Source of the DNA: Acanthaster planci
Taxonomy: Eukaryota > Echinodermata > Asteroidea > Valvatida > Acanthasteridae
Assembly (NCBI RefSeq): GCF_001949145.1
Contig: NW_019091362.1
Span: 8,421,762 to 8,483,761, forward strand
Length of the DNA: 62,000 bases
Direction: 5' to 3'
Part shown: piece after piece, positions 1 through 11,937 of the stretch
How the letters are laid out: every line of letters starts with the position of its first letter
How positions within the stretch are numbered: position 1 is the stretch's first letter
Made by a program: the position numbers and the translations under genes
Notes under the pieces: model-generated
What the model was told of the DNA's origin: nothing
Databases searched by the model: none
Seen by the model: the letters and a program-made list of their open reading frames with translations, nothing else

Positions 1-315
1 TTTTTTTTTTTGTCGATGTACTACCCAGGGGTTTTGGTGAAAAAGGTGAAAAGGGGGGTGTGGTCCAGAACTGTCCATCCCCTACTACTGCACTTTCTGG
101 TTCACAGTGACGTCACGACGAGTCTACAAGTCTGACTAATTTGATTGGTAGAAATGTCATTTCACATGCAACTATGAATAACTACGTATCACCAATGGGG
201 GGCTGATTGGCTTATCCGTCAAGTCAGACTTACTGACCAGGGACACACGTTTCTTTGACTATAACGCCGGATATCACGGAAAAGCTATCAAATCAGGGCG
301 CCCTATAAGAAGTTA

Positions 316-708
316 GGTTTTCCTAGGAAGGTTAAGGGGAATTATCATAAAATGGGCGTATCTTAACCGTTGCGCATGCGTTTTCATCTAGGAAGGTTGG
401 GGAAACTTATCACAAATGGGTTCACGAACTTTTAAGTGTAAGAGACAAAAAACTGCGTTCCTGACTGACATGCACAGTAGCTCTGGTAGGGGAGCGTTAT
501 TCTTAGAACCACCAAGCCTAGGGTTCAAGTCTACAAGTAGTAGCCTCTTCTTGGTGGGGAATTAGTTGGTTGGAGGATGTTTTATAATAGGGAAGTAAAG
601 CCCGACATTTACCTTAGCACTTGAGTTTCTAAGTGTCCACTAAACTGATTGAGCTTACAGTTAACTACGCCCGTATATGATAATTACCTCTAACCTTCCT
701 AGGAAAAA
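316..708. repeat. Inverted-repeat element (about 50-bp arms)
   Basis: The left arm 316-368 (TTTTCCTAGGAAGGTTAAGG…AATTATCAT…GGGCGTA) is matched in reverse complement by 660-708 (…TATGATAATTACC…TAACCTTCCTAGGAAAA). A degraded second copy of the left motif lies at 390-425. The structure fits a small non-autonomous DNA transposon, but no target duplication was identified. Confidence 0.55.
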
Positions 709-1219
709 CAAAATCCGCGAACGGCGCGTAGGGGATGGTTGACAGGGATGGGGAAGAGCAAGGCAAGCTCGACCTGATTCAAGTCTAAAACGCTCCTGAA
801 TTTCCGTGGCGTGTTCGTTATACATGTATTCAACCCTCACAGTCGAGTCCCAAATACTCCGATTTCAACAAAATGCACCTTAGGGGGGCTAGGGGAGATT
901 AACGGGTATATTTCCCATTCTGTCATACGGTAATGGTTTCCGCTGGGAAATGCAAGGTTACGATAGCGGCAACATTTCCTAGTTTTGCCGTTTCTCATTT
1001 GAAGGCTTGTTGTTCTGCATGTTCCAGATGGGTCCTGGGTCAAATGTCACATGATAAAAGTAAAAGAAACACTGACGCCTTCGTATTTTGGGATTATGTA
1101 TTGCTCATTTTTATTTCATCATAATCTTTAAAAATGTTTTCAGTACTGTAACCGCACCGGTACTCGTCCTTTTTGAAGGGTATCCAAAACTGAAAATGCA
1201 TCTGATATATTACTCTGAA

Positions 1220-1225
1220 TTTATT
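1220..1225 (-). terminator. Distal candidate poly(A) signal AATAAA
   Basis: Minus-strand AATAAA with U-rich sequence downstream (TTTTCAGTTTTGG). A further AATAAA lies at 1115-1110 with TGTTTCTTTTAC downstream. Either could end a longer CELF mRNA; neither can be preferred from sequence alone. Confidence 0.2.
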
Positions 1226-4200
1226 TATGTTACAATAAATAATAATTGATGGGTTTGGAAAGGGCAACGGGGATTCCAAAAGTTCTGATTGTCCGTCTGA
1301 ATTGATGTTGTACTGATCAATAATACAGAATACGTACAAATTCAGTATTTCATTTGATGAAAACTTTGTGCACATTGTTGGCAAAAACATACAATACACA
1401 CCCCGGAAAATGTCAACACGCTTCTGATATATAAAAAAAACATGCACGTAGTTTCCGTGCACAACTGTAATAACACACCAAGCGTGTAAGTAACAGTCTA
1501 GTAGGAACACACTTTGAACACACTACACACGCCACTGTGGATAAAATGGGTAAAACAACACGGCAGAGTCAAAGTATCGAATACTACTGAATAACAATCA
1601 ATGTATAACAGTAACTGTATTTCTCATAACCAAACAATCTTTACAATTAACACACGTTTTTGGCAGTTAAGCTCAATTCAAAACTAGAACAGACCCAAAT
1701 TCTACATAGAAATGTGACTAGTCAGGAAAATTCATGTATTAATTAAAAGGCAAGGATAACGGTTGTCACGGAGAAAACACAACACACGTGTACACAAGTA
1801 TTGACTAGTAGTGGCAAATTATACTACCGACTGTCTCGTGCTTTGTGATGCTCATAGAAACTTAACGACACCTCTGAGCCGATTACTGACCGGCCAAAAG
1901 TAACAAGTTAAAAATTGTCGATAAAGCTTGCCAAGGAGGGATGGGGTAATCGGGCAAAGGGGAAGGGAAACGCAAAATGCACGGAGGAGTTTCGATACCG
2001 TTGATACACTCAAGACGTTTCCGAAAGGGGAAGGAAGTGGGGCAGGAGTAAACAGTGCAGTCAGGCTTCATCTGCAACAAGCATGTTCACGAAATTTAGG
2101 CACAGTACAGCCCGCCATTATTGCGAGAGAATCTAGCGCCGACCAGTCTTGCAATGTTGACTGGCGGTGTTCTCCGCGCAACATCAATGCCACACGTTGG
2201 GAGTTGTGAATGATCCTTGCGATGACTTGACACAACTTGACCACTAAATGCTGCTTTCGAAGGCAAATACTGGCGCTGTAGTTTGGTCCAAGTCTTAATA
2301 CGCGGTTTTCGTATAACAGCCGACCAAAATCTATTACTACAGAACAGAAACGCGGTAAAAAACTTACAATAATGCTTGCATGCTTCAACTTTCACAATGT
2401 AGGCTGAATTACGAGGAAACAGTTAAATAATTGCCACTTCAAACAATGTATTCCTTCACTACGGATAATTACACAAACACAAAAATACAGCAAATGATGA
2501 CCTTCACAACAAAGCTCATTTCCACATTGAGAAGATAAATAAAACAACGGTGCTAATTAAGGTTCACATAGTAATCTGATCAACTTCCATGTTCACCCAC
2601 GTACGTCACAAAACTTTTGATTAAATTGCTCATTAGGAACGTGGGTTCATTTTAACAACATCAAGATGTCGCATGGGGAGATTCCCGGACGACTTCGCCG
2701 CGCAAGCCATGTTTAAGTGCATTAGGTGGGGGGGGGGGGAGTTTTCAAATTCACTCTGTGTTACACGAAGTAGAATTGGGAGTGGGTTTTGGTATTTGCC
2801 CCATGAGGCAAGAAGGCAAACAGTAAACCATTTGAAGAATTCAAATACGGTTTTCTGAGTGACTTTTACCCATCTGGACTATAATTGGAGACTGAAGTCC
2901 TCAATACCCAATGTTTAAGACAGATATTTGTCCAACGTGTTTGGGGACTGTTGAAATATTTGTAAATGGAATGCCAAGTAACTATTTACACAACATAATT
3001 TATCTTTTTCTTCAATAAATCTTTTTTTTTCTAAGGAAAAGAAAAAACCCACCCACTTTTACAAGTCAAATATCTGCATTGTTTAAAGTTGAGAATTAGA
3101 CAAATACAAGCTGTGTACATAGACAGAATTTACACGGTACATTTTAAACGATACTGTACACTTTTTTACAACCTTCTTTCCCAAAGAAAAAAGACAAAAT
3201 GCACATCTTTATAACACACGTTACACTGCTTCTGAAACCTGACGACACAATCCAGCCACAATGCAAACCATCATTTTTATGAATTTGTAATGGATTTTTT
3301 CACTAGAAATGATTCATTTCATTTTTTTTATCCCAGCAAGAATGACGATGGAACTCCGAGTCACAGTGAACGCATCCATTTCTGTATTTTCCCCCTTGCC
3401 TTGCCGCACAGCAGTACCGCTAGGAGCATGTCAACTTCCCAGTCAGTTGCCATGACAATATTGCAGCCACAAACAGCCTGATTTCTAGCTTATAAAATGT
3501 GTGGGACCATTGTCCAGCGACGGCCATTTCAAGTCTGATTCCCTGAAGCTCTGTAAATAATACCCAATAACACCTGCTCTAGATTGCCCGACTCCAGAAT
3601 CCATTGGCTGTATAGGGTTGCAATAAGGTTATAAAATACCTTTTTCTCCAATAGAAAAACAACTTTTCTAAATTGTTTCTTTTTTATAAATTTTAAACAC
3701 CGGATCATTTCCTATTGCACTGTCTTTTCCCTGCATCATTGCTATATACATGACCCTGTCACAAAGATATACACCCGACTTGTCCCTAGTGTCTCCACAC
3801 ACACACTGAACACTTGGCAAAGACTTTGTCTTGGGTGGAAAAAACCAGAAAAAAAAGGTCCGTCACTGGGAGCAGGGAAAAAGTGACAAAAACCTACAAA
3901 GTTGACGACGGCTATATATCCGAGGACGATATTTATCAAGCAATGGGATGGAGTGGTAGAACTAAGTGAGAGGCCGCAAGGCTTAAAAACTGAAGGGTGG
4001 TTTTCTTTTCAAGAATCTGGCCCACGATTTCCCATACAAATAAGATGAGACTTACAGGGTACCAGTCAAATCAAACAACTGATGCAAGACAGAAGGCGCT
4101 GAGGGAAAGTGGGAACCAACTATTTTTGGTTTAAAAGAAATGCTATACCAAGCTGGAAATCTCCTATCTTTTGCTTCCCAATCACACACAGTAAAGTCTT

Positions 4201-5419
4201 GGACTATTGATGCGACTGTGTTTCTCGAATGTAGCTCACTATGTTCCTCCCCATGCTTGTCCTTTTGACCCCTCGTAAACGGCAGCTGCATTGTGTTGTC
4301 ATCACTAAGACAATGAACACCATTCTTGCATAGTAGAAATCTAACGGGTGAGAGAAGATGGGAACAGAGACGAGAATAAAGATAAAAAATCATACATCTC
4401 CGGATTATAATGACTGGAACTTTTTGTTGAGACCAATAACACAGTTTTCTATGAAATACACATGAACATAAATGCTTTGCTTGGGGTATGTCATCGGTAG
4501 GAAACAATAATAACCAAACATGGAATAAATTAAGATCTATGAATGGTTGTTGGATAAAAACGCAACAAGTGAAATTTACAGTTTGGGTTGAACAACAAGC
4601 AAAATGCTATCATATAAAAAAGGGACTAGGATTACACAGAAATCTCAATACAAAATGCTGATTCCTTCATGCAGTCTTTCTTGCTCAAAGAAAAAAAGAA
4701 ATGGTGCCAACCAAACAGAGAACAAAAACCTTCAGTGAACTTTCACAAAACTATCATCCTGTATTTCCATGAAAAATCTAGAAGTGTAACAGAAGCAAGT
4801 CATTGTGTGCACCAATAACTAGTAATGAGAATACAAGACTTGACTTACCTATGAACCAAAAATCAACAAACTCTCCGTTTCACAAAAAAAGGAAAGCAAA
4901 TCCCTAATTGAAAACAAACTTACTGTACTGGTCTTTCAATTAATCTTGACTACAGTAAAAACAGAAAAAGGAATACAAAACAGACACTCAGAACAATAGG
5001 ACTGATATCAGAGACAACAATATGGACTAATGGCTAAACTAAGTTTAATGAATTGCCATGAGAATGGATACATACAAAATAAAGACAAGGAGAAAAAAAC
5101 AGCAACATACAGGTGTGCTGTCTAAAAGACCTGGGTGACACTCATCTTGCAGGATCCGTTTTTGGTCTAGTGTCAGACTCATACATGAAGTGGCAGTGTT
5201 AACAGCTACAGGCATCAACACTGCAGATCTTTTCGGAAGAATTTCTTACGGGGTTAGAGAGAGTCGGCATACCCATTGGCTGGGCGAGCTTCACCAAAAC
5301 GAGTTCAATGCACTTACCCATTCAAGTTGTGTAATTTTCATTTGGCTGCTGGGGGGGGGAATTAGGTAGGTGGGCAAATGCTCAGCTACTCAGTATAATA
5401 CAAAAGACCTCTTAATTAA

Positions 5420-5740
5420 CATTTGCAGGTGGCCACTGTGGCCACTGGCCACAATGCAGAAGCAACCAGTATGACAAGTGGGCATGTGCTACCATGGACA
5501 GGCAGCCACATTTAACTGGTTGGCCTCCAACAACAGCTGGCCACCACAGACTGCCAGCCACACAGAACTGTTGGCCACCAACGTTGGCTGGTGGCTACCA
5601 AAGACGGGCCACCACAATGAACTGGTAGCTACTGAGACAGATGGCCCCCAAAATCTTTTTTAAAAAAAGGGACCTGCAGCCATACTTATGATGGCCATGA
5701 TAATATGTGGACAACAATGCTCGAACTGGTGGCCGTATTT
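5420..5740. repeat. Degenerate tandem array of GGTGGCCAC/AACTGGT-type units
   Basis: The sequence keeps returning to AACTGGTnGGC and GGCCACCA words at irregular 15-36 bp spacing. This is an old, diverged minisatellite-like tract rather than coding sequence. Confidence 0.5.
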
Positions 5741-7257
5741 GGCCTCTGTGTCTGCTTGTTTGACAGAGTGATTCCGGTTGTATTCTACTACAGGTAACAC
5801 AAATCATGTGGGTTGAGGGTGCATGAATGCCCAGTACTTCTAGACAGACACTCCAGGTTACATTGTTACAAGTACAACTACGTCGTTAACATTACAGACT
5901 ACACTGACATAGCAACAAGTAAGCATTAGAGTACACAAAAACATTCACAGAGAAACTACCCATGAAACATCAACATTAACAAATACAACTTGATTGACAA
6001 TGATTGAAACATGACAAAGTGACACTTTCCAAATACACTGGATTGGCCCCCGTAATTCACAGGCTCATCTCATTTCCAACCAATACAGTAAAAAAAAAAA
6101 AAGGAAAACCACAGAACAAAAAATGGAAATTCAAAGAAACAGTGGGAAAAAAAAACCACAATAAGCTACATTCTTGCCATTTTTTGGTTAGTGTACAAAT
6201 ACTCTGTTTTTAACGATGGAATTTAATCACAATTTGTGTTGTTAAAGACTAAAATTCCAACTTCTCAGCTCGAGTTCTCCAATCCCATTTTTGTGCCACA
6301 TCTTCAAGGGCAAAGTACACATACTGTTCCTACCGTAACCAAAATAAATGAAATACAGATCGATTCTGCAAGGCCTGTTTTGGAAGAAAGTGGGGGAAAA
6401 AAAACAAAACCAAACCACAAACACGAAATGCTTCTCAAACGGACTAATAGACTGACAAGAAGTGGTATCCACACACATGAATGTAAAAGAACGCATTCTA
6501 CCAAAGTGAAACACGCACAGGAATACAGCTTTTCTTGGTTTCCCCTCGGTTTATATACATCTTTAGTGCACCTTGTGATTGCACGGTTTGTTGTAAAACG
6601 TTATCAAACAATGAACAGTACACGAATGCTGATGGTAAAAGCCATGGGTGAGGTGAGGTCTTTCCTTCAGAACACTGGAGTACTTCTACAAAGGACAAGG
6701 GATTCTAGTCGGTCAGCAAACGACCGCTACTTTTTCCATTTCTCTTTTTCTTTAACGAAAAAGAAATTTTCTGCAGTTGATGTATTACCTAGCATTAGCT
6801 TTGCAATGAAATAAAAGATTACTTGAATCAATTTGGTAATATTAAGTCTAAAGTGACATTTTCAAACTGACAATATAAAGCAATGCTGATATACTACATC
6901 GACGGTACTTTCCGGTAGCTTTTCAAGTGCAATTAGAATGTGGCCCACTGACGCACGACTAAAACTAAAAACCAAGTGTCTTTTAAAATAAACCATCACA
7001 AAGTCTGAATTACAGAACTTAAAATGCCAATATTCTCCATCTTCAATAACTCCCTGTCACACGAAAAAAAAAGAGAAAAAGAAAAAAAAAAGTTCATTAA
7101 AAACCCTGTATGACCTAACCTTTTCACATAATCATTTCAGTAAATATCTTAAAATGACCATATTTTTTCTCTGGGGGAAGAAACAGTGGCGCACTTTCTT
7201 TGCCACAACACATGCTTAAGCTTACTCGATAATAATACAAATTAAGTGATCTTTTTC

Positions 7258-7263
7258 TTTATT
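7258..7263 (-). terminator. Candidate poly(A) signal AATAAA
   Basis: AATAAA on the minus strand, followed after about 15 nt by a CA (possible cleavage site) and roughly 50 nt downstream by a GU-rich TGTGTTGTGG. This is the best-formed poly(A) arrangement I found below the stop codon. Transcript 3'-end data would be needed to confirm it. Confidence 0.35.
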
Positions 7264-9844
7264 TTAAAAAATTAATAACTTAGCTAACGAATTGAACATA
7301 TAAAGATGTACACAACGATAAGTGACAACTCCTCTACATGAAACAACTACAATAGTTAACCTTGGCAGTTACGAGCGAGCAACTTATTAAATCTCGAAGA
7401 TTAAAGGTGACTGCTGGTATATCTTTAAACAGACATGAAAAACCAGCATCACATCTAGTGAGCAACAAGCTATTTAATGTGAGTTCTACATACACACAAC
7501 TACATGAACACGTACCTTAACACCAAACGTAACAACTCGGAACTTTTAAGTTAGCAATTAATACACATATGTATTTTGGTAAACAAGACTAACTTTCGAC
7601 AAAAAAACTAACACTAAATATGCGAGAGAGTTGAGAGAGAAAAAGGAACACCACCTTTGATCGTTTATAAAACAGCTGAAATAATTAACATGCTTCTACG
7701 GCTGAATGACAACCATCAATGAATACATGGAGATCAATGTACACAGGATTATTCATTACACAATTGAACTCTCTCAAAACGTATCGTTATCTTTCATACC
7801 ATTGATCACACGGGATAACTTCACTGAGAAATATCGCCAGCAAAGATCCGACAGGGCTGCAAACACGGGATGAGGGCTTTTGGAGAATGTGGCTACCGTG
7901 CAAAAAACATGCCATGAAATTAGACATCACTGTCACAGACTACTATTACAATCTGCTCAATTCTGCATTTTTTGACCTCACGAGACAAAGGTCGCAAGAA
8001 AAGATGCTTTTGACGCAGCTGTTTTACAATCCTTATTGAAATAACAGTTTCAAGGGTGCACCATTCTGATTTTATGTACACACTTTTGGGTGATGTTGAT
8101 AACATACTCCAACACTGGGACTACTTCACTCCTTGCTCAGCCCCTTTGTACTTTTTTCCCCCTTACACTTAAAATGGACCAAAGTCTGCTTTTGAATGAC
8201 CTCCAAAAGACATGCTGCAAGCACAACCATACACAGCCTGACCCCTAATCCTCAGGGTTTGTAGACTTGTAGGCAGCCTGGCTCTTTTTAGTTTGCCAGC
8301 TGTCCACCTGTCAAATACCTAAGATGCAAGAAGTACGATTCAAATTAAACCTGGGAGACAGTTAGCCCATCTACCAATTAAAGCAGTATGCTTGTGAGAC
8401 TTTTGCAAAGTCTTGATCAACAAGGAGCACATGGCAGTTAGACATATACCTTGGTAAAAGGCTCATATGCCATACATGATATTGCTTTACAACTGCTTTT
8501 AAGTAAATCACCACACAAAAACAATTCAGGAACATTCCTGATGACAAGAAGTGATATGAAATTAATTGCAACGGAGAGTGTATACATGGTTTCAATTTCA
8601 GCCAAACTGGTGCCTACCCCCAGTAAGAGTGCCACGTGTTGTTAAAACTACCCCTGGAAAGGCCAAAAAAGAACACGGGCAGGTTAAAAGACAAGGATGC
8701 ATCTCAAAGGAGCACTTGATTCTCGTGTACCTTCACTGCACTGGACAGTGCTAAGATTGATTTTTTACATAACTGTGCATCACAAACAAAGAAACAGTAT
8801 AACAATTGTAACAACCATCCAATCAAAAAACACAACACAACATAACAAAAAAGACACAAGTCTTGAACAATTTTTTCTGAATTCTCGTAAACGTAACAGA
8901 AAATCATCACTGTCAACAATCTCATCGATTCTTAATCTCCAGTCCCTGAAAAATTTCAAAAGCTTATCCCTGAAAATATTCATAATATACTTCGCATAAT
9001 TTGTTAATTAGTTGACAGCTATTGGCCACAAAGAATACGTTTTCCACTTTTTTTCTGATAAATCCATTATGGCTGGTGTGGTTTTCAACAGCTCTCCCAA
9101 GAAGCATTATTTGGAACTTCTGTCCAGTACAATTTGTGAAAAAATTGCCTGTTTCAACAGCCCCCCCAAAAAAAAAATTAAATCCCAGTAAGGTAGTTCT
9201 GCAAGCTCATGAATTTCATTTCTCCTTAGCTCAGAGACTGTCCTGCAAAAATACTGAAATATAAACTAAAAGTGGGCTTTGACAACAGTTGCAGGCAAAC
9301 TCAGCAGTTAGAGGCCTGGGAGTTCCACACAGGAAACTGTTGCATTGAAAAAGGACAAACCATGACCATAGTTTATAATTCTGCTTGCTCATGTGCAGTA
9401 TTTTCAAGTTTGTTTTCCAAACTTAATTTGAAGCTACTCTCGTCCTTGTTTTCTTTGCAAAGTTACCACTAAGCAGCAATATAATCTCAGCAACACAATG
9501 ATCAATCTACGGGGCTATGTACAACGTTACCACGCCAACACACATGAGCAGTCAATGCCTTAGTCTACCTTTTTTACAACTGGTGATCACTTCATTTATA
9601 TACAACTTTCTGATCAAAAACAGAATGACAAGCATGAAGTTTTAAATCATAGATATGTTGTGAAGCAACAGATTTAGAAACTACAGTTTACAAGTAGTAC
9701 CTACATGTTGCTAAAGAAACTTGAAGTGAGCGTCTGTCAAGCCAGTTGACTCTTAAGTTTTGAAAACAATGTTACTGAGAAACTGTTTAAGTATTTGTGT
9801 ATTTGTCACTTTTTTGTTCAACCATGAATGTAACTATGAATATA

Positions 9845-9852
9845 TATATACA
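9845..9852 (-). promoter_or_regulatory. Pumilio response element (UGUAUAUA) in 3' UTR
   Basis: The minus strand reads TGTATATA within a TTTGTATATATATATTC stretch. Similar UGUANAUA sites lie at 9597-9604, 9516-9523 and 8073-8080. The motif is short, so each single site is weak evidence; the grouping within 1.8 kb is what makes it notable. Confidence 0.3.
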
Positions 9853-11815
9853 AACAATCATTTGCAAGTCCAACGCTCGAGTCTTATTACATGTATTTGC
9901 TTGAAAATATTAAAAGATCTTTGTTCCAGCTGATGAGACATTATCGCACAATGACATGACTTGTCCACTTGACATTCCTCACCATCTACAATATTCCCAG
10001 GGTAACCGGAGGAATTCTACTGGAGGAAGAGAAAAGCTTGCTTTTGCTACAGAGCGTGAGGAAATACAGTTTTCTTTTTAAATGCAGAATGACTGTAATT
10101 CCGTACAAAATGTTAACACACGGGGAGAAAACTTTGGGAAAGGCCTAAATTTTGGGCCCAGTCTGAAGGAAACGAAGTGGAAAAACACACTGTTCCTCCC
10201 TTTGGATGCTGAAAGTACAGGATAATTTTGACTACGCATTTCAATGTTCAAAGTTTACTGTCAATAATGGTGACTTCCACCTTCATGTGGTGATAAGGAC
10301 ATCAACTATTTGTTAGAAATGGTGGTGAAAAGCCGTTTGCAGCGGTATTTAAATGTCAACTGATCAAGACCACAAAAATCTGGTTTTGTCTTTTCTAAAA
10401 TCTGTCTACATCCTACAGTGGTAGATGTGAAGCCCAGTCCTGTTTCGTACATCTTACAGAGAGGCCATTTTGGTGTCTGAATGGGTCTCCGTAGCCACAG
10501 ACACGCCTATTGCAATGTATGCTTACTAACTGCAAACGAAAGACATGAATCAAACTGCAGACGTCAAATTCGGACGAGACAGAAGTAGCACTCTTGCCCA
10601 GGGCAGACGGGTGCTTTTGTCTTGGCTCTCAAGTCTGAAACACATCTGACCAAAATGGCCACTCTTCGAAACTGTCGAAAAAAACCCAAAAAGCTTGACC
10701 GGGTTTCATACACTTCTTTATACTGTTATACACACTGATAGCAGGACATAACGTTGACAACATTGAAATCAAAGCTGTGTGTGATTTGGACGCAATGCGG
10801 AAGGTTTTTTTTTTTTTTTACACGGTACGTGACGCCACACAACACGCAGATGGTACGGTACATCCGGGGCTACGAGCATGACACGGTCAAGACGTGAACA
10901 CGGTCACAGTTGGGACAGCAACGGACAGAATCAGAAGAAGTGATCTGATTGGGTGGGGGAAAGAGAGTAAGAACAAGGAAGAGAGGGTATTTAGAGGGGG
11001 GAAAAAAACAAACACATGAACGTGTAAATAAATATTAACACAATGCAAACACACAACAAATATGAGAGGCAGATGAATACGGTGAGCGCTAATTTTTATC
11101 CCAATGTTCATTCATCTGGCTAAATACACTGAAAAACCTAATCTACAACGTTGCAATTTCAGTAGAAATGAAACTCAATCTGACTGAATGACAAAGGGTG
11201 ACCGTTAACTGATGCAAAGTGTTCTCTCACTCGCCCAAGTCATTTTTGTTGGTGACTGATGGAGTCTGTGGTATGTTGTTAGTTACCTATTGGATTGGTC
11301 AACTGCAGAGTGGCCTTTCAGGATCCCCCCGCCCAAAGTTTGGAAACTGATTAGCCCCCCCCCAAAAAATCTGCACATGACCTAAATTCCAATGCCGTGT
11401 CATCAGACAGGTTACATACTAAAGGAGCTAACTGTTTCTACAGCTCTCTGAATCATCTGCAACAGTCTTTTCAGAGCCGTGAAGTTATTTGTGCCAATGC
11501 GTAATACTCACCTCCACTTACCTCAAAACCAACGCCTTTGCTCAAAGGATTTGGGGGGAACCATCTCAGTTGATGGGAAGCATCTTGAAAAGGCCACATC
11601 TCAATTTACACGAACCCGAAACTGATTATGCTCCAGTTTGCTTCATTATATCAGGCTTGCTGACCCCAAAAAAGATCCTCCAAACCATGTTTCAGGCTCA
11701 CACTTTTGGAGCAAATCGGCCGGCTGTGGTCCCACCCCTAAATCATGTCTACTACAGTAAGTCTTGCCCACTTACCTATTATATTGCAATACGAGTGGCA
11801 GCCTGGTTTGCTAAT

Positions 11816-11937
11816 TTAGTAGGGTTTGTCCTTGGGCCGTTTAAGCTGGACTTTCAGGCGTTTGGCCCCAACTTGGAAGCCGTTCATGGCTTGGATAGAG
11901 GCCTGCGCCGAGACAGGGTTGTCGTAGCTTACAAAGC
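11816..11937 (-). CDS. CELF2: CELF terminal coding exon: end of RRM3 and stop
   Basis: Encodes [20 protein letters not shown] then [19 protein letters not shown] and TAA at 11818-11816. RNP1 is GFVSYDNP. It matches the vertebrate C-terminus (…VQLKRSKNDSKPY) with a two-residue shorter tail. The acceptor is a long T tract ending ATCCCAG at 11938-11940. The 3' UTR follows directly. Confidence 0.97.

Larger units (their letters stand above)
1..7239. other. AT-rich region downstream of the gene, no gene recognised
   Basis: No ORF here has the composition or motif content of a real protein. Contents seen: an inverted-repeat pair at 316-368 and 660-708, a degenerate tandem array rich in GGTGGCCAC at about 5420-5740, poly(A)/poly(T) runs, and distal poly(A) signal candidates near 1110 and 1220. 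Part of it may be 3' UTR. Minus-strand UGUANAUA motifs also occur at 2983, 3743 and 6552. Confidence 0.5.
7240..11815 (-). other. Probable 3' UTR of the CELF gene
   Basis: After the stop codon there is about 4.6 kb of AT-rich sequence with no plausible coding exon. CELF mRNAs in other animals often have long 3' UTRs. The lower limit is an inference from the poly(A) signal candidate at 7258-7263. Four Pumilio-type UGUANAUA sites occur on the transcribed strand (8073, 9516, 9597 and 9845). If cleavage uses the distal signals near 1220 or 1110, the UTR would be over 10 kb. Confidence 0.4.

Noticed and set aside
6236-6814. 192-codon plus-strand ORF
   Set aside because: No recognisable domain, biased Lys/Thr/Ser content from AT-rich DNA, and it lies antisense to the region downstream of the CELF stop.
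10806-10820. Poly(T) run as a retrocopy tail
   Set aside because: No retrocopy-like coding sequence, target duplication or repeat body adjoins it; similar homopolymer runs are spread through the window.
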